DNA of 64,000 nt, taken from Artocarpus heterophyllus (lineage: Eukaryota; Streptophyta; Magnoliopsida; Rosales; Moraceae). Of the stretch, positions 20,881 through 34,100 are shown in pieces. The translations under genes were made by a program, and so were the position numbers. The notes beneath the pieces were generated by a model. That model was not told where the DNA came from. It ran no database searches and saw only the letters and a program-made list of their open reading frames with translations. The stretch covers positions 19,181,460 to 19,245,459 of the forward strand of contig CM046341.1 in the NCBI GenBank assembly GCA_025403435.1. The letters run 5' to 3'. The first letter of the stretch is position 1. Each line of letters starts with the position of its first letter.

Positions 20881-21787
20881 GAAATTGAGATTCTTGAGAG
20901 TGAATTAAAAGCTTTAAGAGAGAGTTTGAGAGAGAATTGAGGAGATTTTTGTGGAAGCAGAAGAAAAGGAGATTGAAGATTTTCTAGAAAAAGTGTTTGA
21001 AAGATTGAAGAACTTTGAAAGAGTCTTGAAGAATTTCTCGAAATTTTAGCAAGAAGACAAAGAGAATTCAAGAGAGAGAATAAGAAATTTAGAAAAAGAA
21101 AGAACAAAGATTTTTGAGCTTAGATGCACAGTAACATATTTTATAGACAAGGGGTAGATTTCTGTTCAGACACGGGGAAGACTATATAGACGCATGCGAG
21201 AATAATGGGCTAAACTAAAATGGGCTAAAGAAAGGTAACCTAACAGATTACTCAGAAATGAAAATATTTTTGTGTTTTTGAGTTTTTCAAAATTTTTTAT
21301 TTTTTATTTTTTTATTATTTTTTATTATTTTTTATTATTTTTATTTTTTTTACAAAGATCTAAAATTCAAAAAAATTCATTGAAAATTATTTCATTAAAA
21401 TGCGTTTCTAGAGGCCGTTGATACAAAAATACCAACTAATCGAGCTAATTATAACCTCCATAATTTCTGTCATTTTAATGAATTTTTGAAATTAATTTTT
21501 TGATTTTTAGAAAAACAAAGAAAATAAAGATACAACAAACTAATACAAAAACATAAATACAATACAAACATTAATCTATAACTATGATTTCAGTTGCTGG
21601 TTCGGAGTCAGAATCATCAATGTTGAAGACTGTTGGAAGATGTTGCTCTAAACCTTCCCAAAAGATAGCACTCCCAAAAAGTTAAGTTGCCAGCAGCTGC
21701 AAAGAATCTTTGCTGAAATTCTTCTTCATCCATGAGATCATACATGAGGTCATCCATAGTGTCACCCATCACCTCATCCTCAGGTTC
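20881..21787. other. Spacer of element D downstream of protease
   Basis: Purine-rich and AT-rich, including a TTTATT run at 21290-21350. No RT, RNase H or integrase motif is seen on the minus strand, where an autonomous Athila/Tat element would have them. Confidence 0.55.
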
Positions 21788-22391
21788 TTATTCAAAAACT
21801 TCATTTTCACATTCAGCTTCAAAATTTAAATTTTTAGCTTCAGGAGATTGGTCAAAAACATTCACAGAATGGTTATCAATTTTGGGTGAAACATTCGAAT
21901 GAAAAGAATTAGCCAAATCAGCCAAAGGATCAACAAACGTTCTAGAAGTACTGCTCTCAACAAAGTTCACTTCATATTTTTCAGAGGGTGATTGTGCCAC
22001 GTTAAAAATGTTGAATTCTGAGGTCATGTTTCCAAAAGACAATTTTAGTATTCCATTTCTACAATTAATCAAAGCATTAGAAGTTGTAGAAAATGGACGA
22101 CCTAAAATGACTGAGAATTTGAACATTTGAATTTGTGACAGTTTGTGTATCCAAAACAATGAAATCTACTGGGTAGTAAAATTTATCAATTTGGACTAAC
22201 ACATCCTCGACAACACCTCTTGGAAGTTTTACAGATCGATCAGCTAGTTGAAGTGTGACAGAAGTTGGCTTTAGTTCACTAAGACCTAATTGCTGATAAA
22301 CAAAATAAGATAAAAGGTTGACACTAGCACCAAGGTCTAACAAAGCATGTTCAATTTGAGTATTTTCGATGATGCAGAAATTGTGGGACAA
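21788..22391 (-). pseudogene. Aspartic protease of element D
   Basis: Contains the Athila/Tat-type retropepsin signature ALLDLGASVNLL, where DLGAS replaces the usual DTGA. It is followed by LADRSVKLPRGVVEDVLVQ and, after a one-base shift near 22120-22160, VILGRPF. This protease would process Gag. The frame ends at 21788 with an acidic tail and no RT follows. Confidence 0.85.
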
Positions 22392-23255
22392 CCAGGATCT
22401 TTGTATTTCAATGATGAATCATGTTGAATGATGGAACTAACATTCTCAGCTAAAAATGCAGTTTTAGTCACATTATGCTTTCTTTTAATTATACAACAAT
22501 CTTTCAAAAGTTTAGCATAAGATGGGACTTGTTTGATTGCATCTAAAAGTGGAATGTTAAATTTGACTTGTTTGAACAGTTCAAAAACTCTAGTGTTTTT
22601 GTCAAACTTCTCTTTTGAAAGCAAAGCTTGAGGAAATGGAATCTTTGGAACAAATTTCTCTCTTGAAACACTCTTTTCTTTTTCAGAATTTTCCTTATCA
22701 CTATTAATTTTATCACCACTTTTCAAAATTGAATTAACTTTCTGATCTTTTAAAAGATTAGTTTTATCAACAGTTTTTCCACTTCGAAGAGTTGTAACAA
22801 AATTAACAGTTTCTTGTTGTGACTATGAAATAGAAGAGGCAATTTCATTTCCAGATGGATAATGTATAGGTTGAGCAGGAAATTTGCCTTTTTCTTGAAT
22901 GCGAAGGGAAGAAGTGAGTTTAGAAATGGATTCTTTAATTTCATGATTGTCTTGAGAAGTGCGAGTGTTATGAACTTCCTATTTTTGAATGAATGATTTT
23001 TGAGCTTGAATGAAAGTTTGCAAAGTGTCTTCAAGAGTTTTGACTTGAGATTGAAGATTTTCAGAAAAATTTTGTGAAGGCCTTTGAAAATTTTGAGAAT
23101 TTGATGGAAATGGTGGACGGCCTTGAGAGTTTTGTGGTGGAAGTGGTGGTGGTGGTTGATATTGCTGTTGTGGTTGATCATTTCTCCAACTGAAATTGAG
23201 ATGGTTTTTCCATTGTGAATTGTATGTGTCAGAATGTGGGGATGGAAATGGCTTT
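22392..23255 (-). pseudogene. C-terminal part of gag of element D
   Basis: Pro/Gln-rich linker (QYQPPPPLPPQNSQGRPPFP region near 23090-23170), a coiled-coil-like segment (LEDTLQTFIQAQKSF) and a Lys/Glu-rich spacer leading to the protease. At least one shift is present. It continues the gag interrupted by element C; the reading sense agrees on both sides of the CTAGG target. Confidence 0.75.
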
Positions 23256-23530
23256 CTAGGTGTAACGCCCGCCTATTTTATGTAACGGACCACGTTAAAT
23301 TATTAACGTTATCAAGGAATGTTATTAATAATAACATTATATGATATGATATGTGATGTGCATGTTACTAACTTTTTATGTCAAGTTTTGTGACAGGTGA
23401 CGACCGCTTGGGATCGTTGTGCTCTAGTGTTCATGTGAAATTCTAAGTATATGTTTATTATGATGCAATATATGATTATTTATGATGCAATGATGTATGA
23501 ATATTTTATGTCGTGTCATTTAATGACAGA

Positions 23531-23658
23531 TCGGCAGGCCGAACTTTTAAGATCGGCAGGCCGAACTTCTTGCCCGAGAACGGCAGGCCGAAGAACCCCT
23601 ATCGGCAGGCCGAATTTGCTGGAACTGGCAGGCCGAAGGGGAAAACCGGCAGGCCGAA
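23531..23658. repeat. Six-copy CGGCAGGCCGAA motif cluster
   Basis: Copies start at about 23531, 23553, 23581, 23602, 23626 and 23647, that is every 21-28 bp, with unrelated sequence between. The core CGGC-AG-GCCG is an inverted repeat. The matching cluster in the 3' LTR (31451-31557) has one unit fewer and several G-to-A changes. Confidence 0.95.
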
Positions 23659-25779
23659 CATGGCTGACGAGCAGTCAGTAGAAATCTCTCCAAAATTATG
23701 GCTGAGTTAATTACGTTAATTGGAGAATTAATGTGATTAATTGGCATAATAATGGAATGCTTTTATCGGTTAAGGAAATAAAAGAGTTTGACTTGCATTA
23801 ATTTATATCAATTTAAATGGTTTCCCATTTTAAGTGGGCAAATTAAGGTAAGAATGATGATGTTTGACCTTCCTTTTCTTTCTCTTCCTTTTTCCACTCC
23901 TTTTGCCTCCCTCAACAGTCAGAAAATTCTGACTTAATGAAGGGAATTGAATTCCCATCAATTGCGTTTATTACGTTAAAAATTTTAATGTTTCTTCCTT
24001 TTATTATTTTCTCTTCTCTCACACTCTCTTTCTCTCACAAAAAAAATTCTAAGACATTTTCTGAATTCCCTATCTTCCTCTTCCTCTTCCCTTTCTCACG
24101 AAATTCCTCTCTCTCACGAAAATTTTCTGAGTACATTGAAAGAAAAATCTTATATCGTTGGTTATTCAAGGATTTTGAGAAGAAACTACAAGGTATGAAT
24201 TCGGCTTTTTTGGTATTTTTGAAAAGAAATTCTTCTCCTCATTTCGTCTACAATAGCCTCTTTAGGTATTGCGTTTTGTTTTGTGTTTTTATTGTGATGC
24301 TCATGAGTATTATGTGTGATGTTTCTTCACGTTTTATGTCATATGAATGTTTTTAATGAAAAATGAATATTTTGTCTTCTACCCTCACAGTAATGTTACT
24401 GTTTAAATGGATGAATGAAAAATGTAATGATTATTCAGTGGTAAATATGATGTTTTCATGAAAAGTTGTTGTAATATGCATATGCATGAGTATGTTAGAT
24501 GAATGTGTTTTATTTATATGTTATGAAGTTTTATGGGAATTCATTAAGAAAAATGTTTCAATAAATATTATTTCTGAATTATGTTTATAAAATGTTATGT
24601 ATGATTAAAAGATTTTATAATAATAAAATAATTTCATGCATGATAATATGATGCTTGTATGGAGTTTTAAATTAAATATAAATATATTAATTGTTCGAAA
24701 ATGTTTTATTTAAAAGATAATTATATTCAAAATGTATGGTTTGTTTTATATGCTTAAGGTAATTTTTATGATTTAAGAAAAATCATAATAACATGTTTAT
24801 GTGATGACGATTTTATGGTTATGAATTATGTTTATAATATGAAATGAGTCTATGGATAGTTCATGTTAAGTATTGATTTTTTATTATTATTATTGCATCC
24901 TTAAATGATAAATGGCATGAACACTCAAGGAAGCGAGCACATCGAGACCGCGGCGTCGTCACCAAGTACAATTTTAAGGTTAAGTAAGCTAACTGATAAG
25001 GTAAGTGCATTCTCACCTGCAACATGACACATATTTTTACAAGGATTGATGATATGTTTTACAAGAATATTCATGATGATTTTATGATGATTTTCCTTAA
25101 AGGATATCTATGAAAGATTTTCATGATTTTAAGTATGCATGATGATTATGGCATGTTTTAAAGTATGAAAAGTATGTATATATGTATCACCTAATAAGTG
25201 TTGCACACCCAATGTTATGAAATGTTATGTTATGATGTCATGCTTGGTTTGGGATTAGCTACCCTTCTCCTCTCATGACGGCGCACCTATGATAATGTCT
25301 ATGGTGCAACACTTGGGCCCTTAAGATAAAATGGATTAAGTTTTAAAATGGTTAACGTTACAAAAGATATGTTCTATGAAATTGTGCTTATGGCACTTTT
25401 ATGATGTGATGGCAATGATGATGATGATGATGTTTATGAAAGGTTCTAAATTGTGAGAATATATGTACTTACTAAGCGTTAGATTAATTATGTTTTATAT
25501 GTCATGTTGTAGATAAGGGTAAGAGAATCATGGACTAGGTGGAGGACATGGGAAGGTGTGTGAGCAACATGAACGATGAATTGTAACTGGAAGCACGCCA
25601 AGAAAACGATTTCATGATTTCATCAAATTATATTTTGAACATATATTTTATGTTAAGTTTTAAGAACGCTTATATTATGGTTTTATAAGTTATTTTCTTA
25701 TGAATTATGAACTTTTGCTATATTTAGCGTAAAGTTGGTATGTTTAAAATTAAGTTTTTCAAAAGAATTTGGTCTCGGA

Positions 25780-25950
25780 CGACCTGCCGAACTCTGTGGC
25801 TGGCCTGCCGAAGACCAGAAGTTCGGCCTACCGATCTAATTTTCCGGCCTGCCGAACATGGATGAATTTTTCATTCCGTTTTGCAAAGCGTCTGTCGGCT
25901 TGCCAGTTCAGGGAATTCCGGCCTACCGATGATGTTCGGCCTGTCGAATT
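25780..25950. repeat. Complement-oriented TTCGGCCTGCCG motif cluster
   Basis: About seven variants of the reverse complement of the motif at 23531-23658, spaced about 15-35 bp apart. The counterpart in the 3' LTR is at about 33664-33860 and has at least one extra unit. Confidence 0.9.
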
Positions 25951-26306
25951 GTGGAAACAAATGGATTTCTAATGATATGATGAGCAAAGGGTTTTTAATG
26001 TGATATTTTTATGAGTCCTTGATTTTACAAATCGACAAACCTATATTATATATAAGTTCATGATTAATTTAGAGTATAAATGAATAAATTATGATAAGGA
26101 ATAATTTAAACAATGCTTTTCGAAACAACGATTAAGTTTTAAAAAAAATGTATGAATGGATCCTGGTAATGTAAGTTTTAAATACTCTTTAAAACCAGTT
26201 GTAACGACTAAGTTTGATATTATTTTAAAGATTAAAGTTTATGCATGTATGAATGTAAGTATGTAACGATATCTGTGACGTCCGAATTAAGGGGTGGTAC
26301 AGGCTT

Positions 26307-26317
26307 TGGTATCAGAG
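26307..26317 (+). other. Primer binding site (initiator tRNA-Met), element C
   Basis: TGGTATCAGAG, six bases after the LTR end. Confidence 0.9.
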
Positions 26318-26493
26318 AAAATCTTCCAATTGCAATTCATATCGCCACACGTCGATCCAAGTCCTCCAAGTAAGTATGTTATTAAGTTAGATATATAGAT
26401 GCAAGTATGATGATAATATTAAGGTTTGAATGATTAATGATTAATGATAGAGTAGTGAAAACCTGTCTCATAAATGGAAGATAGGAAATTACG

Positions 26494-27660
26494 ATGGACG
26501 GCTACAGAAGAATGCAGACCCGCACTCAGACTAATGAGAGACTTATGACGATGATCGCTAAACTGTAAAGGCAGTTGGAGGATCAAAGAAGGGAAATTAC
26601 TGCATTAAGGGCCAATGGCCAGAACGGTGAACCACGAGGCAATGATGTGCCTCCTCCTCCTTCCGCAACCCCAAGTACAAGTCAATGAAGTCCCAGCTCC
26701 TGCTGCTGAACCAAGAGCGGCTTATCAGGAACCTCTTCTAGTCAGATGGAAGAGAGTCAAGCCAACTGACTTTAAGGGTTCAAAGGACCCGTTGGTCGCA
26801 CAAGGATGGTTAAAGACAATTGAGGCCACCTTACGACTCATGGATTTCACAGACAATGAAAAGGTCCTCTGTGCCTCGTACTGCCTTACTATGGAGGCCA
26901 GAATTTGGTGGGATGGCATCTAACAGAGTAGAAATGTTGAAGAAATGTCGTGGGCTGATTTTGTTCAAGAGTTCAACACAAAGTTCTTCCATATGAATGT
27001 TACAAGGAAGCATTATGAGGAATTCAGAGGCTTGCGCCAAGGGGATATGACAGTTACTGATGTGGTGACAAAATTCGACCAGCTTGCTCGCCTATGCCCA
27101 GGGATGGTTATGAACGAAGATGAAAGGGTCAGAAGGTTGATCAGGGCCCTTAGACCTGACATTGCTGCAATTGTTGATGGGGCAAGTCCGCCAAGGACCC
27201 AAGAACAGGTTGTGATGAGAGCCCAACGTGTTGAGTTCCATCTGTCAAAATTAAGAAGGAACCAGCCTCAGCCCAACCAGCAAGCCAACAATGCTAACAA
27301 CCAGAACCGCCCTCCCCACAGGAACAACAACAACAACAACAACAACAACAGTAACAACAACAACCAGAACTGGAGGAACAACAAGAGAAAGAGCAATCCT
27401 CAACAACAGCAAGGCCAAGATAACAAAAGGCACAATGATGGTCAGTGCAACAACAATGACAGGTGATTCCAACCATGTGCCAAATGTGGGAAGAAACATC
27501 CAGGGGAATGCAGATTGGGGACCAACCAATGTTTCATATGTGGGCATGAAGACCACTTCGTAAAGAATTGCCCCAAGCTGATAAATGCTAATGCCCCGCA
27601 AGAGACCTCCTCCTCAAGCCCAGTTGCATTAGATGCAAGCCTCCCTTGAAGGGCCACTAA
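26494..27660 (+). pseudogene. Decayed gag of element C
   Basis: The start at ATG 26494 fits the family N-terminus, but a stop and a shift follow before 26690. Retrotransposon gag core at about 26740-27240 (WLKTIEATLRLMDF, ARIWWD, EFRGLRQGDM, RLIRALRPDI), with a TAA at 26921. Then a poly-Asn stretch encoded by AAC repeats (27300-27370), a TGA at 27464, and two zinc knuckles near 27477-27575, the second a canonical CFICGHEDHFVKNC. Confidence 0.88.
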
Positions 27661-27739
27661 TTAGTCAAGGGAGACTTGAAGCCCCACCGACCAACGCCTG
27701 AATCTATGCCATGACAAAAGAACAAGTGGCTGCTGAAGC

Positions 27740-30700
27740 CTCCAATGTGGTCACAGGTCAGATAATAAGCTTATGTAATGATGTTTATGTTCTTTTTGAT
27801 ACGGGTGCCACGCATTCTTTTGTAACTATGTCACATGCTAAGAAGTTAGGGGTTCGTTTAGAGCTTATGAGATAGGGATTCACTACGACACTACCCTCCG
27901 GGGAAGTGATAATATCCACACATTGTTTGCGTAAAGTACCCCTACGGATTTTTGATAGGGAACTTTTCATCGACTTCATTGTGATCGACATGCATGACTA
28001 TGACATGATTCTTGGGATGGATTTCCTAAGTAAGTATAATGCCTCAATCGAATGCCGAAAACGAAAGGTGATCTTCTATCCTGAAGGTGATCAGAAATTC
28101 ATTTATGTTGGGGAGACCAGAAAGAAACCCCACATGTTTCTATCGGCAATGAAAGCAAGGAAGCTTTTGGCAAGTGGCTGCATAGGGTTATCTGGCGAAC
28201 GTTGTAGACAAAAGCCAAGAAGGAAAGACAAGAATGGAAGATGTTCATGTTGTTCATGAATATGAAGATGTGTTTCCTGACGATCTAACGAGCCTACCGC
28301 CAGAAAGAGAAGTTGAATTCGAGATTGAGCTCGCTTCAAGCACCAAACCAATCTCTAAAGTGCCTTACAGAATGGCCCCGACAGAATTAAAGGAGCTTCA
28401 CATACAATTAGAGGAGTTATTGGACAAGGGATTTATCAGGCCAAGTCACTCACCATGGGGTGCTCCAGTTTTATTCGTAAAGAAGAAGGATGGCACTATG
28501 AGACTCTGCATCGACTACAGAGAACTAAACAAGGTGACAATCAAGAATAAGTATCTGTTGCCTCGAATTGATGATTTGTTTGATAAGCTCAAGGGTGCAT
28601 CGGTGTTCTCTAAGATTGATCTACGATCAGGGTATCACCAGTTGAAGATTAAAGAAGGAGATATCCCTAAGACTGCTTTCAGGTCGAGGTATGGTCACCA
28701 TGAATTTATGGTTATGCCTTTCGGTCTGACAAATGCACCGGCTGCCTTTATGGATTTGATGAACAGGGTATTCAAGGATTTCCTCGATAAATTTGTTGTT
28801 GTATTCATAGATAATATTCTTGTCTACTTTAAGAATCAAGAGGAACATGAGGAACATCTAAGGATTGTGCTGGAGACTTTAAGAAGACACCAGCTATATG
28901 CTAAGTTCTCCAAATGCGAGTTTTGGCTTAATAAAGTGTCATTTCTGGGGCATGTTATTTCAAAGGATGGGATTATGGTGGACCCTGCTAAAGTAGAAGC
29001 TGTACTCAACTGGAAGCAACCAATGAATGCGAGTGAAATAAGGAGCTTCTTGGGTCTAGCAGGTTACTATCGGAGATTTGTAGAAGATTTCTCCAAGATA
29101 GCAGCTCTAGTCACAAACTTGACTCGCAAAGGAAAGAAGTATGAATGGACGGATGCATGTGAAAAGAGCTTTCAAGAACTGAAGAAAAGATTAACGACGG
29201 CTCCAGTATTGGCAATTCCTGAGGGAAATGATGGGTTCGTAATCTACAGTGATGCATCCAAGATGGGCCTAGGAGCTGTGCTGATGTAGAATGAAAAGGT
29301 GATTGCTTACGCATCAAGACAACTGAAAGACTACGAAAAGAACTATCCTACTCCTGACCTCGAGTTAGCAGCAGTTGTTTTGGCGTTGAAGATATGGAGA
29401 CACTATTTGTATGGGGTCCAATGCAAGATCTTCACTGATCATCAAAGTCTGAAGTACTTCTTCACGCAAAAAGACCTGAACATGAGGCAACGAAGATGGC
29501 TAGAGTTGGTGAAGGATTATGAATGCGAAATCCTTTATCATCCTGGTAAAGCTAACCGAGTAGCTGATGCTTTAAGTATGAAGTCAGTTGCCACGTTGAT
29601 GTCGATGCAAGCAATATCTCCACCTTTAAGGAAGGAAATTCTAGACTTCGGTTTAGAACTTGTAGCAGGCCAGTTATCAGCACTCTCTCTTGCTCTGACT
29701 ATGTATGATGAAATTCGGAGTAAGCAAGATGACGATGTAAGCCTTGTAAGAATCAAGCAAGAAATGAAAGAAGGAAAATGTCAAGAGTTTCGTGTTGTGG
29801 ATGACGAAACTCTATACCTTAAGGACCGTTTATGTGTTCCCAATGTTGATGATTTAAGGGAAAGGATCTTGGCAGAAATTCATGACACTCCTTGCTCTAT
29901 TCATCCAGGTGCAACAAAGATGTATAATGATCTAAAGGGTAACTTCTGGTGGTTTGGAATGAAACGTGATGTTGCAAAGTATGTGAAGAAATGTATGACA
30001 TGTCAGCAAGTAAAGGTTGAACATCAGAAACCTGGTGGTGAACTGCAATCTATCCAAATACCGGAATGGAAATGGGAAGAAATAGCAATGGATTTCATTA
30101 CCGGTTTACCCAAAACTACGAACGGTTATGATGCAATCTGGGTAGTTGTGGATCGGCTGACGAAGACAGCGCACTTTGTCCCTATCAAGATCACTTACTC
30201 TATGGAACGGTTAGCGGAGCTCTATGTTAAGGAGATTGTATGACTTCATGGGATTCCCAAGTCAATTATCTCAGATCGTGATGGTAGGTTTACATCTAAG
30301 TTTTGGAAGAGTGTCCAGACTGCAATGGGAACCAGGCTTCATTTCAGCACGGCTTTTCATCCTCAAACTGACTGGCCAAATAGAGAGGATGAATTTGATT
30401 CTAGAAGATATGTTACGAGCTTGTTCTCTCGATTTTAAGACCAGCTGGTGTAAAATGTTGCCGTTAGCAGAGTTTGCATACAACAACAGCTTTCAGGCGA
30501 CAATTGGAATGGCACCATATGAAGCGTTGTATGGACGAAAATGCAGGTCGCCTATATGTTGGCATGAAGCTGGTGAAAAGAAATTGATGGAAAGCGTAGA
30601 TGCTGAAAGAACCGATTTTGTGAATGAAACATCTGAGATGATAAAGTTGATAAGAAGAATGATAGAGACCGCTCAAAGCCATCAAAAGAGTTATGCTGAC

Positions 30701-31143
30701 AAAAGAAGAAGACCTTTAGAGTTCGCCGTAGGTGAATATGTGTTTTTGAAAGTTGCACCAATGAAAGGGATTATGAGGTTTGGGAAGAAAAGCAAGTTAA
30801 GCCCAAGATTCATCGGTCCTTATGAAGTTGTTAAACGAATAGGCAAAGTAGCTTATCAGCTGAAGTTGCCTTCTGAAATGTCTACAATGCATGATGTATT
30901 TCATGTCTCCATGCTTAAGAAGTATGTTCCGGACACTACGCATGTGATTGAGCCACAAGTGATCGAGAGACGAGAAGATTTAAGTTATGAAGAAAGCCAA
31001 CGAAGATTCTCGATCGGAAAACCAAGACTTTGAGGAATAAGGAAATTCCATTGGTCAAGGTGTTATGGCGAAATCAGCAAGTTGAAGAAGCTACATGGGA
31101 ACGTGAATATGACATGAAAATTATGTATCCGCATTTATTCTAA
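27740..31143 (+). pseudogene. Decayed pol of element C (protease, RT, RNase H, integrase, chromodomain)
   Basis: Protease with FDTGATHSF near 27797. RT open at 28234-29289 with [22 protein letters not shown] and [10 protein letters not shown]; the catalytic box reads FIDN, so the second catalytic Asp is lost. RNase H follows after a TAG at 29287 ([16 protein letters not shown]). The integrase has the zinc-binding HPGATK...CMTCQQVK region, a catalytic core with [12 protein letters not shown], a TGA at 30241 and ISDRDGRF. The C-terminal region (FHVSMLKKY..., EATWERE) fits a chromodomain. The frame ends with the stop at 31141. Confidence 0.92.
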
Positions 31144-31179
31144 GTTTCGAGGACGAAACTTTTATAAGGTAGGGAGAAT

Positions 31180-34100
31180 TGTAACACCCGCCAATTTTAG
31201 GTAACGGACCACGTTAAATTGTTAACGTTATCAAGGAATGTTATTAATAATAACTGTTATAAGATATGATATGTGATGTGCATGTTACTAACTTTTTATG
31301 TCAAGTTTTGTGATAGGTGACGACTGCTTGGGATCGTTGTGCTCTAGTGTTCATGTGAAATTCTAAGTATATGTTTATTATGATGCAATATATGATTATT
31401 TATGATGCAATGATGTATGAATATTTTATGTCGTGTCATTTAATGACAGATCGGCAAGCCAAACTTTTAAGATCGGCAAGCCGAACTTCTTGCCCGAGAA
31501 CGGTAGGCCGAAGAACCCCCACTGGCAGGCCGAATTTGCTGGAACCGGCAAGCCGAACATGGCTGATGAGCAGTCAGCAGAAATCTCTCCAAAATTATGG
31601 CTGAGTTAATTACGTTAATTGGAGAATTAATATGATTAATTGGCATAATAATAGAATGTTTTTATCGGTTAAGGAAATAAAAGAGTTTGACTTGCATTGA
31701 TTTGTATCAATTTAAATGGTTTCCCATTTTAAGAGGGCAAATTAAGGTAAGAATGATGATGTTTGACCTTCCTTTTCTTTCTCTTCCTTTTTCCACGCCT
31801 CTTGCCTCCCTTAACAGCCAGAAAATTCTGACTTAATGAAGGGAATTGAATTCCCATCAATTGCGTTTATTACGTTAAAAATTTTAACGTTTCTTCTCAC
31901 ACTCTCTTTCTCTCTCAAAAAAATTCTGAGACATTTTTTGAATTCCCTATCTTCCTCTTCCTCTTCCTCTTCCTCTTCCCTTTCTCACGAAATTCCTCTC
32001 TCTCACGAAAATTTTCTGAGTACATTGAAAGAAAAATCTTATTTCGTTGGTTATTGAAGGATTTTGAGAAGAAACTACAGGGTATGAATTCGGCTTTTCT
32101 GGTATTTTTGAAAAGAAATTCTTCTCCTCATTTCGTCTACAATACTCTCTTCAGGTATTGTGTTTTGTTTTGTGTTTTTATTGTGATGCTCATGAGTATT
32201 ATGTGTGATGTTTCTTCACGTTTTATGTCATATGAATGTTTTTAATGAAAAATAAATATTCTGTCGTCTACCCTCACAGTAATGTTACTGTTTAAATTGA
32301 TGAATGAAAAATGTAATGATTATTCAAGGGTAAATATGATGCTTTCATGAAAAGTTGTTGTAATATGCATATGCATGAGTATGTTAGATGAATGTGTTTT
32401 ATTTATATGTTATGAAGTTTTATGAGAATTCATTAAGAAAAATGTTTCAATAAATATTATTTCTGAATTTTGTTTATAAAATGTTATGTATGATTAAAAG
32501 ATTTTATGATAATAAAATAATTTCATGCATGATAATATGATGCTTGTATGGAGTTTTAAATTAAATATAAATATATTAATTGTTCGAAAATGTTTTATTT
32601 AAAAGATAATTATATTCAAAATGTATGGTTTGTTCTATATGCTTAAGGTAATTTTTATGATTTAAGAAAAATCATAATAACATGTTTATGTGATGACGAT
32701 TTTATGGTTATGAATTATGTTTATAATATGAAATGAGTGTATGGATAGTCCATGATAAGTATTGATTTTTTTTATTATTATTGCATCCTTAAATGATAAA
32801 TGGCATGAACACTCAAGAAAGCGAACACATCGAGACCGCGGCGTCGTCACCAAGTACAATTTTAAGGTTAAGTAAGCTAACGATAAGGTAAGTGCATTCT
32901 CACCTGCAACATGACACATATTTTTACAAGGATTGATGATATGTTTTACAAGAATATTCATGATGATTTTATGATGATTTTCCTTAAAGGATATCTATGA
33001 AAGATTTTCATGATTTTAAGTATGCATGATGATTATGGCATGTTTTAAAGTATGAAAAGTATGTATATATGTATCACCTAATAAGTGTTGCACACCCAAT
33101 GTTATGAAATGTTATGTTATGATGTCATGCTTGGTTTGGGATTAGCTACCCTTCTCCTCTCATGACGGCGCGCCTATGATAATGTCTATGGTGCAACACT
33201 TGGGCCCTTAAGATAAAATGGATTAAGTTTTAAAATGGTTAACGTTATGAAAAATATGTTCTATGAAATTGTGCTTATGGCGCTTTTATGATATGATGAC
33301 AATGATGATGATGATGATGTTTATGAAAGGTTTTAAATTGTGAGAATATATGTACTTACTAAGCGTTAGCTTAATTATGTTTTATATGTCATGTTGCAGA
33401 TAAGGGTAAGAGAATCATGGACTAGGTGGAGGACATGGGAAGGCGTGTGAGCAACATGAACGATGAATTGTAACTGGAAGCACGCCAAGAAAACGATTTC
33501 ATGATTTCATCAAATTATATTTTGAACATATATTTTATATTAAGTTTTAAGAACGCTTATATTATGGTTTTATAAGTTATTTTCTTATGAATTATGAACT
33601 TTTGCTATATTTTGCGTAAAGTTGGTATGTTTAAAATTAAGTTTTCTAAAGGAATTTGGTCTCAGACGGCCTGCCGAACTCTGTGGCCAGCCTGCCGAAG
33701 ACCAGAAGTTCGGCCTGCCGATCTAATTTTCCGGCCTGCCGAACATGGATGAATTTTCATTCCGTTTTGCAAAGCCTCTGCCGGCTTGCCGGTTGAGGGA
33801 ATTCCGGCCTGCCGATGATGTTCGGCCTGCCGAAGTCCCCAGTTCGGCAGGCCGAACTGTAGAAACAAATGAATTTCTAATGATATGATGAACAAAGGGT
33901 TTTTAATGTGATATTTTTATAAGTCCTAATTTTACAAATCGACAAACATATATTATATATAAGTTCATGATTAATTTAGAGTATAAATGAATATAATATG
34001 ATAAGGAATAATTTAAACAATGCTTTTCGAAACAACGATTAAGTTTAAAAAAATATATATATGAATGGATCCTGGTAATGTAAGTTTTAAATACTCTTTA

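Larger units (their letters stand above)
23261..26301 (+). repeat. 5' LTR of element C
   Basis: A 3041-bp LTR, TGTAACGCCCG to GGGGTGGTACA. It contains two GC-rich motif clusters in opposite orientation (23531-23658 and 25780-25950). Confidence 0.95.

Noticed and set aside
23531..23658. Regularly spaced identical motifs resembling a CRISPR array
   Set aside because: The repeats are only 12-13 bp, spacing is 21-28 bp, and they lie inside LTRs of plant retrotransposons. There are no cas genes and the context is clearly plant nuclear DNA.
23937..24356. 139-codon open frame in the 5' LTR of element C
   Set aside because: The 3' LTR version (31836-32245) is broken into two frames by small indels, the composition is Ser/Phe-rich from pyrimidine tracts, and it resembles no protein family. 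Treated as chance.
33662..33895. Minus-strand frame with repeated RQAG-type words
   Set aside because: It is the translation of the GC motif cluster in the 3' LTR of element C; the periodicity comes from the DNA motif.
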